From: Muriicola sp041358175
Lineage (GTDB): Bacteria > Bacteroidota > Bacteroidia > Flavobacteriales > Flavobacteriaceae
Assembly (NCBI RefSeq): GCF_041358175.1
Contig: NZ_JBGKBE010000005.1
Coordinates: 156,939-220,938, forward strand
Length of the DNA: 64,000 bases
Reading direction: 5' to 3'
This document shows positions 27,715-36,900 of this stretch, one piece after another. The position numbers were made by a program, and so were the translations under genes. Numbering within the stretch: position 1 is the stretch's first letter; the number at the start of each line of letters is the position of its first letter. A model generated the notes under the pieces. The model was not told where the DNA came from. It saw nothing but the letters and a program-made list of their open reading frames with translations, and did no database searches.

Positions 27715-28481
27715 TGATAGAAGTACACAATTTACACAAGTCGTTTGGCGAGAGTCATGTCCTGAAAGGGATCAGCACTTCTTTTGAAAAAGGAAAGACA
27801 AATCTGATTATCGGGCAGAGTGGTTCGGGGAAAACGGTATTTATCAAATGTTTGCTGGGTCTCTTCACACCCGATGAAGGTACCATTAGTTATGACGGCA
27901 GGATCTATTCAGAATTGGGGCCAAGGGAACGAAGTGATCTCAGGCAGGAAATGGGGATGGTCTTTCAGGGAAGTGCATTATTCGATTCCATGACTGTAGA
28001 AGGGAATGTTATGTTTCCGTTGGATATGTTTACAAAACAATCGAAATCCGAAATGTTAGACCGGGTCAACTTTGTACTTAAAAGAGTGAACCTTATCGAC
28101 GCCAATCACAAATACCCTTCAGAGATTTCTGGAGGAATGAAGAAAAGGGTTGCCATTGCCAGGGCCATTGTGATGAATCCAAAATACCTGTTTTGTGACG
28201 AACCCAATTCGGGTCTCGATCCTAAAACGGCTATCTTAATTGATAACCTCATCCAGGAAATTACCCAGGAGTACGATATCACTACAGTGATCAATAGTCA
28301 CGACATGAATTCGGTAATGGAGATCGGAGAAAAAATTATTTTCCTGAAAGACGGATTTAAAGAATGGGAAGGCTCTAACAAGGAGATCTTTAAAACCGAT
28401 AACGCTGCAGTGACAAATTTTGTTTACTCCTCAGAACTCTTTAAAAAAGTGAGGCAAATGTATATTGAAGAGCGCAATTAA
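27714..28481 (+). CDS. mlaF: MlaF-type ABC transporter ATP-binding protein
   Basis: This 255-residue ATPase has Walker A GQSGSGKT (34-41), the ABC signature ISGGMKKRVAIARAI and Walker B LFCDEPNSGLDP. The ISGGMKKR form is typical of MlaF. It partners with the permease just upstream for lipid or organic-compound transport across the inner membrane. It converges on the DUF389 gene and shares a TTAA stop. Confidence 0.93.
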   Translation: MIEVHNLHKSFGESHVLKGISTSFEKGKTNLIIGQSGSGKTVFIKCLLGLFTPDEGTISYDGRIYSELGPRERSDLRQEMGMVFQGSALFDSMTVEGNVMFPLDMFTKQSKSEMLDRVNFVLKRVNLIDANHKYPSEISGGMKKRVAIARAIVMNPKYLFCDEPNSGLDPKTAILIDNLIQEITQEYDITTVINSHDMNSVMEIGEKIIFLKDGFKEWEGSNKEIFKTDNAAVTNFVYSSELFKKVRQMYIEERN

Positions 28482-29932
28482 TCCGGGCTTACCTTAACCT
28501 GCACTTTTGTGTCTTTTAACCTGATCTTTAACCATTCGTTTAACTTCTTCAAATCTGCATTGAGCTGGTCTATTCGAATACCTTCTTTCCATTTTACCTC
28601 AAATACGGGAATGGTGTCGAGCGACTTAAAATCGGTGGTGATCATATAGGAAAAAGACAATTTTTCAAGATTGTCGTACTGACTTTGAGCTTCGGCGCTT
28701 ATATCTGTGAAGGGAATCTGTTTCCTGGCAAAACTACTCAACTCCGTCAGTTCCTGTTCCAGGAGTCTAATCCGCTCATCTTTGCTGAGTAACTCAGATT
28801 TTTTGGCTTCGTAGAGTTCATTGACATAGTTTAACATCTGATCAGAATCATCCTGTCCTCCCTGAAGAATTTTTAGTTCTGTATTCTGCAATTTGGAATA
28901 TGATGCCATTTGGTTTTCCCAGGTGGCGATCACATTTTCCGGAATGGATTCGTCGCCCATAGTAACCAGTTCAATGGTAGAAATTCCATTGGGGTTATAA
29001 TCGATTTCGGTAAGATTATTCATAAACCGACCTCTGTTTTTAAATTGATACAGGTCAATTGTATTGTGTATCAAATCATTAGCCTGATTCATAAACCGGG
29101 ATTCCTGAAATACATTGTAAAATGTGAAACCTGCGGGAATCATGACCAGGATTGCCACAAGAGAAGCAATTCGCGCAATAAAACGCCTTTTTGTAGAATT
29201 TGCATATTTCACCATGGGAAACCGCAGCAGCTTAAGTACGAGAAAAGTCGCCAGGCCTATAAAGATCGTATTGATCATAAAAAGATACATCGCCCCTCCG
29301 GCGAACGCAAAATTTCCGATAGCCAGGCCAAATCCGACCGTACATAAGGGTGGCATAAGTGCAGTGGCAATAGCTACTCCAAAAATGACACTGGCAACTG
29401 TTCCTTTCTTTGCCCGGGCTATGACAAGGGCCAGTCCGCCAAAAAATGCAATCAGTACATCCCTGATATCCGGTTTTGTACGGGCGAGTAGTTCTGATGA
29501 TTCGTCCCTAAGGGGAAAAAACTCGAAAAAGAGATAGGCGGTTAATACACTCAGAACCACCATCACTGTAAAATTTCGCAATGCGCGCTTAAGGGTATCA
29601 ATGTCATTAACGGCCAAAGACAAGCCAATACCCAGGATTGGCCCCATAAGCGGACTAATAAGCATGGCCCCTATGACTACTGCAGTTGAATTGGCATTTA
29701 AGCCAATGGAGGCAATAAAAATGGAACAGACCAGAATCCAGGCGGTATGCCCTTTAAAGGGGATATCGGCGATAATGGCTTCTTTGGTATTTTCCCTATC
29801 CGTATTTTTCCGAATATCTAAAAGCTCTCTAAGGAATTGTCTGGTAGATCCAAGCGCACCCTTGATCTCCCTTTTTACTTCCTCAGCTCCCTCTAGATCC
29901 TTATCATTATTGGGATCATTCCCTGTATTCAT
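28478..29932 (-). CDS. DUF389 membrane protein
   Basis: This 484-residue protein has a cytosolic N-terminus of about 65 residues and a hydrophobic core of several helices. The core contains the DUF389 hallmarks VVIGAMLISPLMGPILGIG and ATALMPPLCTVGFGLAIG. A C-terminal soluble region of about 220 residues is predicted to include a coiled coil (around SELLSKDERIRLLEQELTEL). Function is unknown. It starts 14 bases after the guanylyltransferase stop, so they may be co-transcribed. Confidence 0.88.
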   Translation of the reverse strand: MNTGNDPNNDKDLEGAEEVKREIKGALGSTRQFLRELLDIRKNTDRENTKEAIIADIPFKGHTAWILVCSIFIASIGLNANSTAVVIGAMLISPLMGPILGIGLSLAVNDIDTLKRALRNFTVMVVLSVLTAYLFFEFFPLRDESSELLARTKPDIRDVLIAFFGGLALVIARAKKGTVASVIFGVAIATALMPPLCTVGFGLAIGNFAFAGGAMYLFMINTIFIGLATFLVLKLLRFPMVKYANSTKRRFIARIASLVAILVMIPAGFTFYNVFQESRFMNQANDLIHNTIDLYQFKNRGRFMNNLTEIDYNPNGISTIELVTMGDESIPENVIATWENQMASYSKLQNTELKILQGGQDDSDQMLNYVNELYEAKKSELLSKDERIRLLEQELTELSSFARKQIPFTDISAEAQSQYDNLEKLSFSYMITTDFKSLDTIPVFEVKWKEGIRIDQLNADLKKLNEWLKIRLKDTKVQVKVSPD

Positions 29933-29946
29933 AATTGAGTCTATCC

Positions 29947-31029
29947 TTAAGTATATTGCTCACCAAATGTAGCCTTTGTTTTTGAAACAATTGCCTTTAT
30001 ATCCTGTTCCTTTGCCTTGGGAACAATCAACAGTACATCTTCCTTATCTACAATAATAAAGTCTTCTAAGCCGTCAATTACAGCAATTTTACCTTTGGGC
30101 AAACGAACCATGTTCCCTCTGGATTCCATCTCGAGTAATTTGCCATTTACTACCGCATTGTCATTGGAGTCTTTATCCAGTTTATCATAGAGGGATCCCC
30201 AGGTTCCAAGGTCATTCCAATCAAAACTAGCAGGCAGTACATAAATAGTGTCAGACCGTTCGAGGATTGCATAATCTATAGAGACATTATCTGCTTGGGA
30301 ATAGTGTTGTCTGATAAAATCACCTTCCTTTTCCGTATTGTAAGATGGAATCCCCTTTTCAAAAAGCTGGTACTGTTCAGGCTGGTATTTTTGAAAAGCC
30401 TTAATTATGGTCTTTACACTCCACATAAAAATACCTGCATTCCACAAAAAATTTCCCTGCTCAAGGAAAGACTTTGCAGTTTGGTAGTCTGGCTTTTCCC
30501 TGAACTGTGCTACCGGCTTTAAATCATCCGTACTTTGTTTATCGTATTCGATATATCCAAAACCTGTATTGGGAAATGAAGGTTTGATTCCCAGTGTACA
30601 AAGTGCTTCTTCAGTTTCACAGATCTGAAAACATCGTGTTACATCCATGGCAAAGGCTTCTTCATTTTCGATCCAGTGATCACTGGGTGCAACGATCATC
30701 ACCCCATCCGGGTTCATTTTCTGGATCTTGAGCGCAGCGTAGAGAATACAGGGGGCTGTATTTCGCATGGCAGGTTCCAGAACAACTTGTCCGGGTTCGA
30801 TCTGTGGCAATTGCTCCAGCACCAGATCGTTGTATCTTTCATTGGTTAGAATTAAGATATTCTCCGTCGGGACAAAAGTATTAAGGCGTTTAAACGTTCG
30901 CTGTATTAGGGTATCCCCTGTTCCCAGCATATCGTGGAATTGTTTTGGGTTTTCCGTAGTACTCACAGGCCAAAATCGGGATCCGACACCCCCGGCCATT
31001 AAAACGGCATAGTAGTTTTTATTTTTCAT
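29947..31029 (-). CDS. manC: Mannose-1-phosphate guanylyltransferase
   Basis: This cytosolic nucleotidyltransferase makes GDP-mannose for glycans. The N-terminal MAGGVGSRFWPVSTTENPKQF is the GTP-binding pyrophosphorylase signature, and later motifs include VAPSDHWI and FREKPDYQTAKSFL. It lacks the long C-terminal isomerase domain of bifunctional ManC. I chose the ATG at 31029, which gives MKNKNYYAVLMAGG; an ATG at 31041 would add four residues. Either way the start overlaps the end of the SprT-like gene. Confidence 0.92.
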   Translation of the reverse strand: MKNKNYYAVLMAGGVGSRFWPVSTTENPKQFHDMLGTGDTLIQRTFKRLNTFVPTENILILTNERYNDLVLEQLPQIEPGQVVLEPAMRNTAPCILYAALKIQKMNPDGVMIVAPSDHWIENEEAFAMDVTRCFQICETEEALCTLGIKPSFPNTGFGYIEYDKQSTDDLKPVAQFREKPDYQTAKSFLEQGNFLWNAGIFMWSVKTIIKAFQKYQPEQYQLFEKGIPSYNTEKEGDFIRQHYSQADNVSIDYAILERSDTIYVLPASFDWNDLGTWGSLYDKLDKDSNDNAVVNGKLLEMESRGNMVRLPKGKIAVIDGLEDFIIVDKEDVLLIVPKAKEQDIKAIVSKTKATFGEQYT

Positions 31030-31633
31030 AAGTTTTTTCATTAACTATTCTTACTTCAGCATTGGGTTGAAACAGGTACATACGGCCTGATTTCACTTCC
31101 ATACATTGATATCTTTTTATCTTTCGCGGACCCTTTTTAAAGGTACGACCATTTTTTATCCGAAAGATGCTGCCCGGAGGAAGCTCATATAATAACGATT
31201 CTTCGCCCGGGGGATCAAATTGCTTCAAAGCTATAGACAAATTAGCATCCGTAGTACTACTGGCCTTTGGATTCCGGAAATGATTCGCCAAAAGGGGCAG
31301 AAGTGTCGACGGAAAAATCTGAGGCCTTAAAAACGGAAGCATCAGTTGCTGAAAAGAATATTTCCATTCTTTACCATGTGGTTTAATCCGTCTTCCATAG
31401 TTTTCAAACGCAACCAGGTGAGCTATCTCATGGACCAATGTAATAAGGAAACGATACGGGTTAAGGTTTGCATTTACCGTAATCTGATGACTGCCATCGG
31501 GCAGCAACCGGTAATCTCCATGCCGTGTCACCCTTTCATTTACCACTTTAAGATTTACAGAATACGTCCTGATCAATTCAAAGCAGGGACCTACTGCATG
31601 CTCCGGCAAGTACTTTTGTAAAACAGAATCCAT
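31019..31633 (-). CDS. SprT-like zinc metalloprotein
   Basis: This 204-residue protein has an HEIAH zinc motif at 68-72 and a third possible ligand in KPHGKEW. The C-terminal half is basic (KNGRTFKKGPRKIKRYQC). This is the SprT/Spartan-like fold, implicated in some relatives in DNA-protein crosslink repair; the role in Bacteroidota is unproven. It overlaps the guanylyltransferase gene downstream. A TATTTTTG box lies 5 bases before its ATG (31646-31639). Confidence 0.85.
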   Translation of the reverse strand: MDSVLQKYLPEHAVGPCFELIRTYSVNLKVVNERVTRHGDYRLLPDGSHQITVNANLNPYRFLITLVHEIAHLVAFENYGRRIKPHGKEWKYSFQQLMLPFLRPQIFPSTLLPLLANHFRNPKASSTTDANLSIALKQFDPPGEESLLYELPPGSIFRIKNGRTFKKGPRKIKRYQCMEVKSGRMYLFQPNAEVRIVNEKTYEK

Positions 31634-31783
31634 TATGACAAAAATAAAGGTTCTGAAATTAGTTGTTCTTTATAAGGAAAATTAAAAGTGAAAACTTAGC
31701 CCAATGATAAAAGTCAATCTGGTAAACCGTAATGACATTCATACCAAACGTTATCACCAGAAATAGTATTGAAATGCCTTTTC

Positions 31784-32464
31784 TCAGGGAGTGGAATTAC
31801 TAACCTGCAGGAGTTTGCCATTGTAGTAGGAATGACCGTTTAGTGCAAAGTCCATTATATAAGCGGCCATCTCAGTAGCGTTGAGGGGTGCCTGATATCC
31901 CGGAAATGCCTCTTCGAGCATCTCGGTCTGAACTGCACCCAGTGCCAGAACATTAAATGAAGGGCCGGTTTCTTTAAACTCTTCTGCCAGTAATTCAGTT
32001 AGCGTAATCACAGCTCCTTTGCTGGAACTATAGGCAGACAGGCCCGGGAATTTAGCACTTCCCTGAACTCCTCCCATGGAACTTATGGTTAACACGTGCC
32101 CCTCTGCAGTCATAAATGGCAATACCGTCCTTGTTAGCGCAGCAACGCCAAATACATTTACTTTATATACTTCCTCGAACATTTCGGTAGTAGTCTCCAA
32201 AAACGGCTGGTTCACAAGCATGCCTGCGTTATGGATTAGAATATCAACCTCCTTCCAGTGTTTATTGATAAAATCGCTGACATTTGCAAGGGAATCTTCT
32301 TTTGAAATATCAAATGAAAAGCAATGCAAGTTACTGATGTTCAAATCTTTAATGGGTTCTTCATTCCTGGATAACGCCAGAACCTCGTGTCCGGCGGCTG
32401 TAAACAATTGAGCCAACTGGTACCCGATTCCTCGGCTGCAGCCAGTAATAATTACATTTGCCAT
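31784..32464 (-). CDS. SDR-family oxidoreductase
   Basis: This 226-residue classical SDR has the cofactor motif TGCSRGIGYQLA near residue 8, NAGM at the end of the Rossmann half, Ser in ISSMGG and YSSSKGA as the catalytic YxxxK (Tyr followed by Lys four later). All catalytic residues are present, unlike in the SDR at 10 kb. Its ATG overlaps the stop of the M28 peptidase gene (TAATG), so they are coupled. Substrate unknown. Confidence 0.88.
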   Translation of the reverse strand: MANVIITGCSRGIGYQLAQLFTAAGHEVLALSRNEEPIKDLNISNLHCFSFDISKEDSLANVSDFINKHWKEVDILIHNAGMLVNQPFLETTTEMFEEVYKVNVFGVAALTRTVLPFMTAEGHVLTISSMGGVQGSAKFPGLSAYSSSKGAVITLTELLAEEFKETGPSFNVLALGAVQTEMLEEAFPGYQAPLNATEMAAYIMDFALNGHSYYNGKLLQVSNSTP

Positions 32465-33414
32465 TACTTCAGAATTATTTCTTTGTTCGGTGCATTGACT
32501 ATCCCTTCAATGGCCGGAATCATTTTATTTACCACCCTGGCCATATGAGCAAAATCCATCAGATCTGCCTCGTCCCCTACTTGATGATAATGGTCAAAAT
32601 TTGTAAAATCAAAGGTCGCAAAAGTGTGGGCCGGGATCTGAAAGGCTTTGTAAAAAGGATAGTTATCTGAGCGCATAAAAAGATTAAACTCCTCTGCAGT
32701 AGGGAGAAATCCTACGACCTTTTCACCTGCATAGGAATTGCTAATCTCGGCAATATTTGATCTGTTGTACCCACTGACGTATACAAGGTGGTCCTTTCCC
32801 ACCATGGGAACTCCGGTCATCTCGTAATTCAATACGGTATAGAGGTCTACTCCTTCAGCTTTCATTTTTTTAGCCAGATGATCTGACCCTTTGAGGCCTT
32901 TCTCTTCTGCAGTAAACCATGCAAATAAAAGGCTTCGTTTATTAGTTTTCGCTTTGGCGAAGTACCTAGCCAGTTCAAGCACGGTAGAAGTACCACTTGC
33001 ATTATCATTAGCTCCGTTAGCTATGGAGTCGCCCAGCTTAACCTTGCCCATTCCAATGTGATCGTAGTGAGCTCCGATTAGTACAAATTCCTTTCTTAAT
33101 TCGGGATCATTTCCAGGGATAACACCAACAATATTGTAGGCCACTGGAGTATAATTGTCCAAAGTGTCCTGGTAGGACTCGAAATAAGGTTCAATGTCCT
33201 GCGCTTTTAAAAAGTCCATTATAAAACCGGCAGCAAGTTCTATACCATCTGAGCCTGTATCCCTCCCTTTTAATTCATCAGAAGCGAGATACTTCATATG
33301 AGCTTCCATCTGTAGGGAGGAAGAGAAATTAGCTACATCGATTGCTGTTTTTTTGGTAGTCTTGCATGCTCCTAGCAATAAGCCCAAAAAAAGTAGGAAA
33401 TAAATTCTGTGCAT
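32464..33414 (-). CDS. M28-family peptidase lipoprotein
   Basis: This 316-residue zinc peptidase follows a lipoprotein signal (lipobox LGAC, Cys17). Metal-binding motifs are GAHYDHIG, GANDNASG (bridging Asp) and FTAEEKGLKGS (catalytic Glu pair), with further ligands in YEMTG and a C-terminal His in the FDHYHQ segment. It is probably an envelope aminopeptidase. It follows a strong intrinsic terminator that closes the pdh operon, so it is transcribed separately with the SDR. Confidence 0.9.
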   Translation of the reverse strand: MHRIYFLLFLGLLLGACKTTKKTAIDVANFSSSLQMEAHMKYLASDELKGRDTGSDGIELAAGFIMDFLKAQDIEPYFESYQDTLDNYTPVAYNIVGVIPGNDPELRKEFVLIGAHYDHIGMGKVKLGDSIANGANDNASGTSTVLELARYFAKAKTNKRSLLFAWFTAEEKGLKGSDHLAKKMKAEGVDLYTVLNYEMTGVPMVGKDHLVYVSGYNRSNIAEISNSYAGEKVVGFLPTAEEFNLFMRSDNYPFYKAFQIPAHTFATFDFTNFDHYHQVGDEADLMDFAHMARVVNKMIPAIEGIVNAPNKEIILK

Positions 33415-33433
33415 TTATATTAATTTAGGTTTA

Positions 33434-33472
33434 TAAAAAAAGCATTCAGGCCTTAGTTGAATGCTTTTTTTA
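33434..33472 (-). terminator. Intrinsic terminator after pdhC
   Basis: A perfect stem (AAAAAAGCATTCA with its complement, loop of about nine bases) is flanked by A and T runs on both sides, so it can act in both directions. It lies 28 bases after the pdhC stop and before the M28 gene. Confidence 0.85.
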
Positions 33473-33499
33473 CGGTTCATTTATTGTTGACCAACTTCA

Positions 33500-35158
33500 T
33501 CAGGCCAGCATAGTTACGGGATTTTCCATATATACCCTGAGAGTCTGAAGAAATTGAGCTCCGGTAGCCCCATCCACTGTTCTGTGATCACAGGCTAGTG
33601 TTAGTTTCATTGTTTTGCCCACGACAATTTCTCCATTTCTCACCACCGGTTTTTCTACAATAGCCCCTACCGATAAAATAGCGCTGTTAGGCTGATTGAT
33701 AATAGAAGTAAATTCGAGGATACCGAACATCCCAAGATTGGAAACCGTAAAGGTACTTCCTTCCATCTCGGCCGGAGTTAATTTCTTTATACGTGCCCTT
33801 CCGGCCAGGTCTTTAACGGCCGCCCCGATCTGTGTTAGGCTCATCTGATCAGCAAACTTCAGAACAGGTACAACGAGCCCGTCTTCAACAGCCACTGCCA
33901 CACCTACGTGAATGTGTTTGTTGTAACGTGTTGTATCTCCATTCCAGCTGGTATTCACCTGTGGGTGTTTCTGTAAGGCCATTGCACATGCTTTCACAAC
34001 AAGGTCATTAAATGAGACCTTGGTATCAGGAAGTTCATTGATATGTGCTCTCGATTTAGCCGCATTTGCCATATCCACTTCTATGGTAAGGTAGTAATGT
34101 GGTGCGGTAAACTTCGATTCGCTTAGTCTTTTAGCGATTACCTTCCGCATCTGAGAATTCTTCGTTTCCTCTGATCCTTCTTCTCCGACGGGAAGAATGA
34201 CAGGTTGTTGAGCTGCTGCCTGAGGCGAACTGACCTCTGCAGGAGTTGCTACTGTTTTCGCAGCCTCAGGGCTGAAATTCTCAATATCTCGTTTTACTAT
34301 TCGTCCCTGGTCTCCAGTTCCTTTTACCGCCTTGAGATCGATACCTTTTTCTTCAGCCATTTTTCTTGCCAGGGGAGAAACGAATATTCGTTGTCCGTCC
34401 TGGGTTACGGCTGGAGTAGGTGATTCTGCACTGTCTGTTTCCTGACTCTGGGATTCTGATTTTTCAACTTCCTGACGTGCGGAAGCATCGGGCTGAGCGC
34501 CCGAAGTTGTCTGATTCAAGACCGTGTCCACATCGGTACCCTGTGGTCCGATAATCGCGAGAATATCATCAACAGGGGCCGACTCCCCTTCTTTAATTCC
34601 TATGTACAAAAGGGTTCCGGAATAAAATGACTCAAATTCCATGGTAGCCTTATCCGTCTCAATTTCCGCAAGGATATCACCTTCCTCCACATCATCTCCA
34701 ACTTTTTTTAACCAGGTAGCTACGGTTCCTTCTTCCATAGTATCACTTAACCTGGGCATCTTTACAACCTCAACCCCTTCGGGGATTTCGCCGGATGATG
34801 CCGGGGCGTTGGACTCTTTAGCCATGTCCTGACTTGAGGGTGAGCCTGAAGTTTCCAGAGCCTTTTCAGAAGCTTCCGATTCCTGAGTCCCTCCATCGAG
34901 CAAGGCAGAAATATCTTCTCCTTCTTCCCCGATAATGGCAAGTAGCGAATCAACCGGAGCACCATCTCCCTCAGCAATGCCTATATGGAGAAGCGTGCCT
35001 TCGTGAAAAGACTCAAACTCCATTGTAGCTTTATCGGTTTCGATTTCGGCGAGAATATCTCCTTCTTCAATCTTATCTCCCACCTTCTTCAGCCATTTAG
35101 CTACGGTACCTTCCTCCATGGTATCGCTAAGCCTTGGCATGTTTATGATCTCTGCCAT
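33500..35158 (-). CDS. pdhC: Pyruvate dehydrogenase dihydrolipoamide acetyltransferase (E2) with two lipoyl domains
   Basis: This 552-residue E2 holds two lipoyl domains (about 1-80 and 130-215) with nearly identical EIETDKATMEFESF lipoylation segments, a Ser/Pro/Glu-rich linker, a peripheral subunit-binding domain (ISPLARKMAEEKGIDL type, here FVSPLARKMAEEKGID) and a catalytic domain ending with DHRTVDGATGAQFL, where His is catalytic. It transfers acetyl groups to CoA. It is 4 bases downstream of pdhA. The E1 beta and E3 subunits are not in the window. Confidence 0.95.
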   Translation of the reverse strand: MAEIINMPRLSDTMEEGTVAKWLKKVGDKIEEGDILAEIETDKATMEFESFHEGTLLHIGIAEGDGAPVDSLLAIIGEEGEDISALLDGGTQESEASEKALETSGSPSSQDMAKESNAPASSGEIPEGVEVVKMPRLSDTMEEGTVATWLKKVGDDVEEGDILAEIETDKATMEFESFYSGTLLYIGIKEGESAPVDDILAIIGPQGTDVDTVLNQTTSGAQPDASARQEVEKSESQSQETDSAESPTPAVTQDGQRIFVSPLARKMAEEKGIDLKAVKGTGDQGRIVKRDIENFSPEAAKTVATPAEVSSPQAAAQQPVILPVGEEGSEETKNSQMRKVIAKRLSESKFTAPHYYLTIEVDMANAAKSRAHINELPDTKVSFNDLVVKACAMALQKHPQVNTSWNGDTTRYNKHIHVGVAVAVEDGLVVPVLKFADQMSLTQIGAAVKDLAGRARIKKLTPAEMEGSTFTVSNLGMFGILEFTSIINQPNSAILSVGAIVEKPVVRNGEIVVGKTMKLTLACDHRTVDGATGAQFLQTLRVYMENPVTMLA

Positions 35159-35162
35159 TTAA

Positions 35163-36161
35163 TTATGATTTGTGTTCAATAAACGGATAGTCTTCCTGCT
35201 CGTAAACCATGTCGTAAAGTTGATTCGTCGGAGGATAATCCGATTCTTCTGCGAATTTTTCGCACTCCTTCACCATGTTTTTCACCCTGCTGTCTATCTC
35301 TTTTATTTCGTCTTCTGTTGCGTATTTCTTGTCCTTGATAACTTCCAGAACCTGAGTAATTGGGTCGATTTTCTTGTACTCTTCAACTTCTTCTTTCGTC
35401 CTGTAGTGCTGGGCATCTGACATCGAATGACCTCTGTATCTGTAGGTCTTCATTTCGAGAAAAGTGGGTCCTCCACCGCTCCTTGCCCGTTCTATAGCCT
35501 TACTCATTTCCTCTGCAACAGTAACGGGGTCCATTCCGTCTACAGGTCCGCATGGCATTTCATAACCAAGGCCCAGTTTCCAAATTTCCGTAGAATGGGA
35601 AGTACGCGCAACTGAGGTCCCCATAGCATATCCATTATTCTCACAGATAAACACCACGGGTAAGTTCCATAACATGGCCAGGTTGAAAGATTCGTGCAGC
35701 GACCCTTGCCTAACCGCTCCATCTCCCATATAACAAAGCGTAACTGCATCTCTTTTAAAGTACTTATCGGCAAAAGCCAATCCGGCACCTAATGGGATTT
35801 GTCCTCCTACAATTCCGTGTCCACCATAGAATCTATGTTCCTTGGAAAATATATGCATTGAGCCACCCATTCCTTTAGAAGTCCCTGTGACCTTTCCGTA
35901 TAATTCTGCCATCACCTTTTTTGGGTCAACTCCCATACCAATAGGCTGGACGTGATTTCTGTAGGCTGTGATCATCCTGTCCTTAGAAAGATCCATAGCG
36001 TGCAAGGCACCTGCTAACACGGCTTCCTGTCCATTGTACAAGTGAAGAAACCCACGTACTTTTTGTTGTATATAGACTGCGGCGAGTTTGTCTTCAAACT
36101 TGCGCCAAAACAACATGTCCTCATACCACTTTAGATAGACCTCTTTGGTAATTTTTTTCAT
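35163..36161 (-). CDS. pdhA: Pyruvate dehydrogenase E1 component, alpha subunit
   Basis: This 332-residue E1 alpha carries the thiamine diphosphate motif GDGAVRQGSLHESFNLAMLW ending in ENN. Other E1 alpha hallmarks are SMHIF and YRGHSMSDAQHYR, the latter being the phosphorylation-loop region. It works with a separate beta subunit that must be encoded elsewhere. pdhA and pdhC form an operon with a 4-base gap. A TATTTTTG box at 36239-36232 (minus strand) could be its -7 element. Confidence 0.95.
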   Translation of the reverse strand: MKKITKEVYLKWYEDMLFWRKFEDKLAAVYIQQKVRGFLHLYNGQEAVLAGALHAMDLSKDRMITAYRNHVQPIGMGVDPKKVMAELYGKVTGTSKGMGGSMHIFSKEHRFYGGHGIVGGQIPLGAGLAFADKYFKRDAVTLCYMGDGAVRQGSLHESFNLAMLWNLPVVFICENNGYAMGTSVARTSHSTEIWKLGLGYEMPCGPVDGMDPVTVAEEMSKAIERARSGGGPTFLEMKTYRYRGHSMSDAQHYRTKEEVEEYKKIDPITQVLEVIKDKKYATEDEIKEIDSRVKNMVKECEKFAEESDYPPTNQLYDMVYEQEDYPFIEHKS

Positions 36162-36336
36162 TTAAATTGTAGTTTATTCGGTTGACAGTGCCTTCGGCTG
36201 GTATTCTCTCTTCAAGATATTCACAGAAAAACAAAAATACACATTATATTCATAGTGAAAAAGAATTGAGAAAAAAGCTTACAGGGCCTTGATTCGTCGA
36301 TCAAATCAATGATTTTTCTTCTTCTTTCTCTTCTGA

Positions 36337-36822
36337 TTAATCGAGGAAATCACTACCAAATGCCAGGGGTAAGATATCTTTAATAGAAGAACATTTATAC
36401 ACTTCTCCATTGGTGCCCATCAAAAGCAATTCAATGGGCTGTTCATATCTTTTTTCGTATTCAAAAATAGACTGTCGGCAGTTGCCACATGGAGCAGCCG
36501 GCTTACTGGACGAGTTTTTTACCGATCCGGCGACGATGGCTACTTTCAGAATGGGAATGTCGGGATATTGTGCACCCGCCTGAAAAACAGCTACGCGCTC
36601 GGCACATAAGCCAGAGGGAAATGAGGCATTTTCCTGATTATTCCCGATGACCACTTGTCCGTTTTGAAGTAAAACTGCGGCTCCCACTTTAAAAGCTGAG
36701 TAAGGTGCATAGGCATCCTCCCTTGCCCTTTTTGCCTGTGCTATCAAAGCTGCATCTTCAGCTGATAGTTCAGCGATGGAATGATAAATAGTAAGATCAA
36801 AGGAATGGGTTTGTTTTTTCAT
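36337..36822 (-). CDS. cdd: Cytidine deaminase
   Basis: This 161-residue zinc-dependent deaminase has CAE at 73-75 (zinc Cys and catalytic Glu) and PCGNC at 111-115 with the other two zinc Cys. It converts cytidine and deoxycytidine to uridine. The N-terminal ITxAKRARExAYAPYSxFKVGAA pattern is standard. It sits between porV and pdhA on the same strand, an order seen in other flavobacteria, and is separated from porV by a terminator. Confidence 0.94.
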   Translation of the reverse strand: MKKQTHSFDLTIYHSIAELSAEDAALIAQAKRAREDAYAPYSAFKVGAAVLLQNGQVVIGNNQENASFPSGLCAERVAVFQAGAQYPDIPILKVAIVAGSVKNSSSKPAAPCGNCRQSIFEYEKRYEQPIELLLMGTNGEVYKCSSIKDILPLAFGSDFLD

Positions 36823-36856
36823 ACCTAAATATACGATTCCTCCAAACCCGAAAATA

Positions 36857-36884
36857 AAAAAACCTGCTCAGAGGCAGGTTTTAT
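36857..36884 (-). terminator. Intrinsic terminator between porV and cdd
   Basis: AAACCTGC and GCAGGTTT form a perfect stem with a short loop. A run of T follows on the minus strand, downstream of the start of cdd rather than of porV, so it can act as an end for transcripts reading leftward from porV's opposite side or rightward from cdd's antisense. Because porV and cdd are both minus-strand genes, it lies after porV and stops porV transcripts 17 bases past the porV stop. Confidence 0.75.
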
Positions 36885-36900
36885 CTTTTAGTAATATCGT

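Noticed and set aside
28910..29537. Plus-strand frames inside the DUF389 gene
   Set aside because: They are antisense to a clear membrane protein and have no family likeness or start context.
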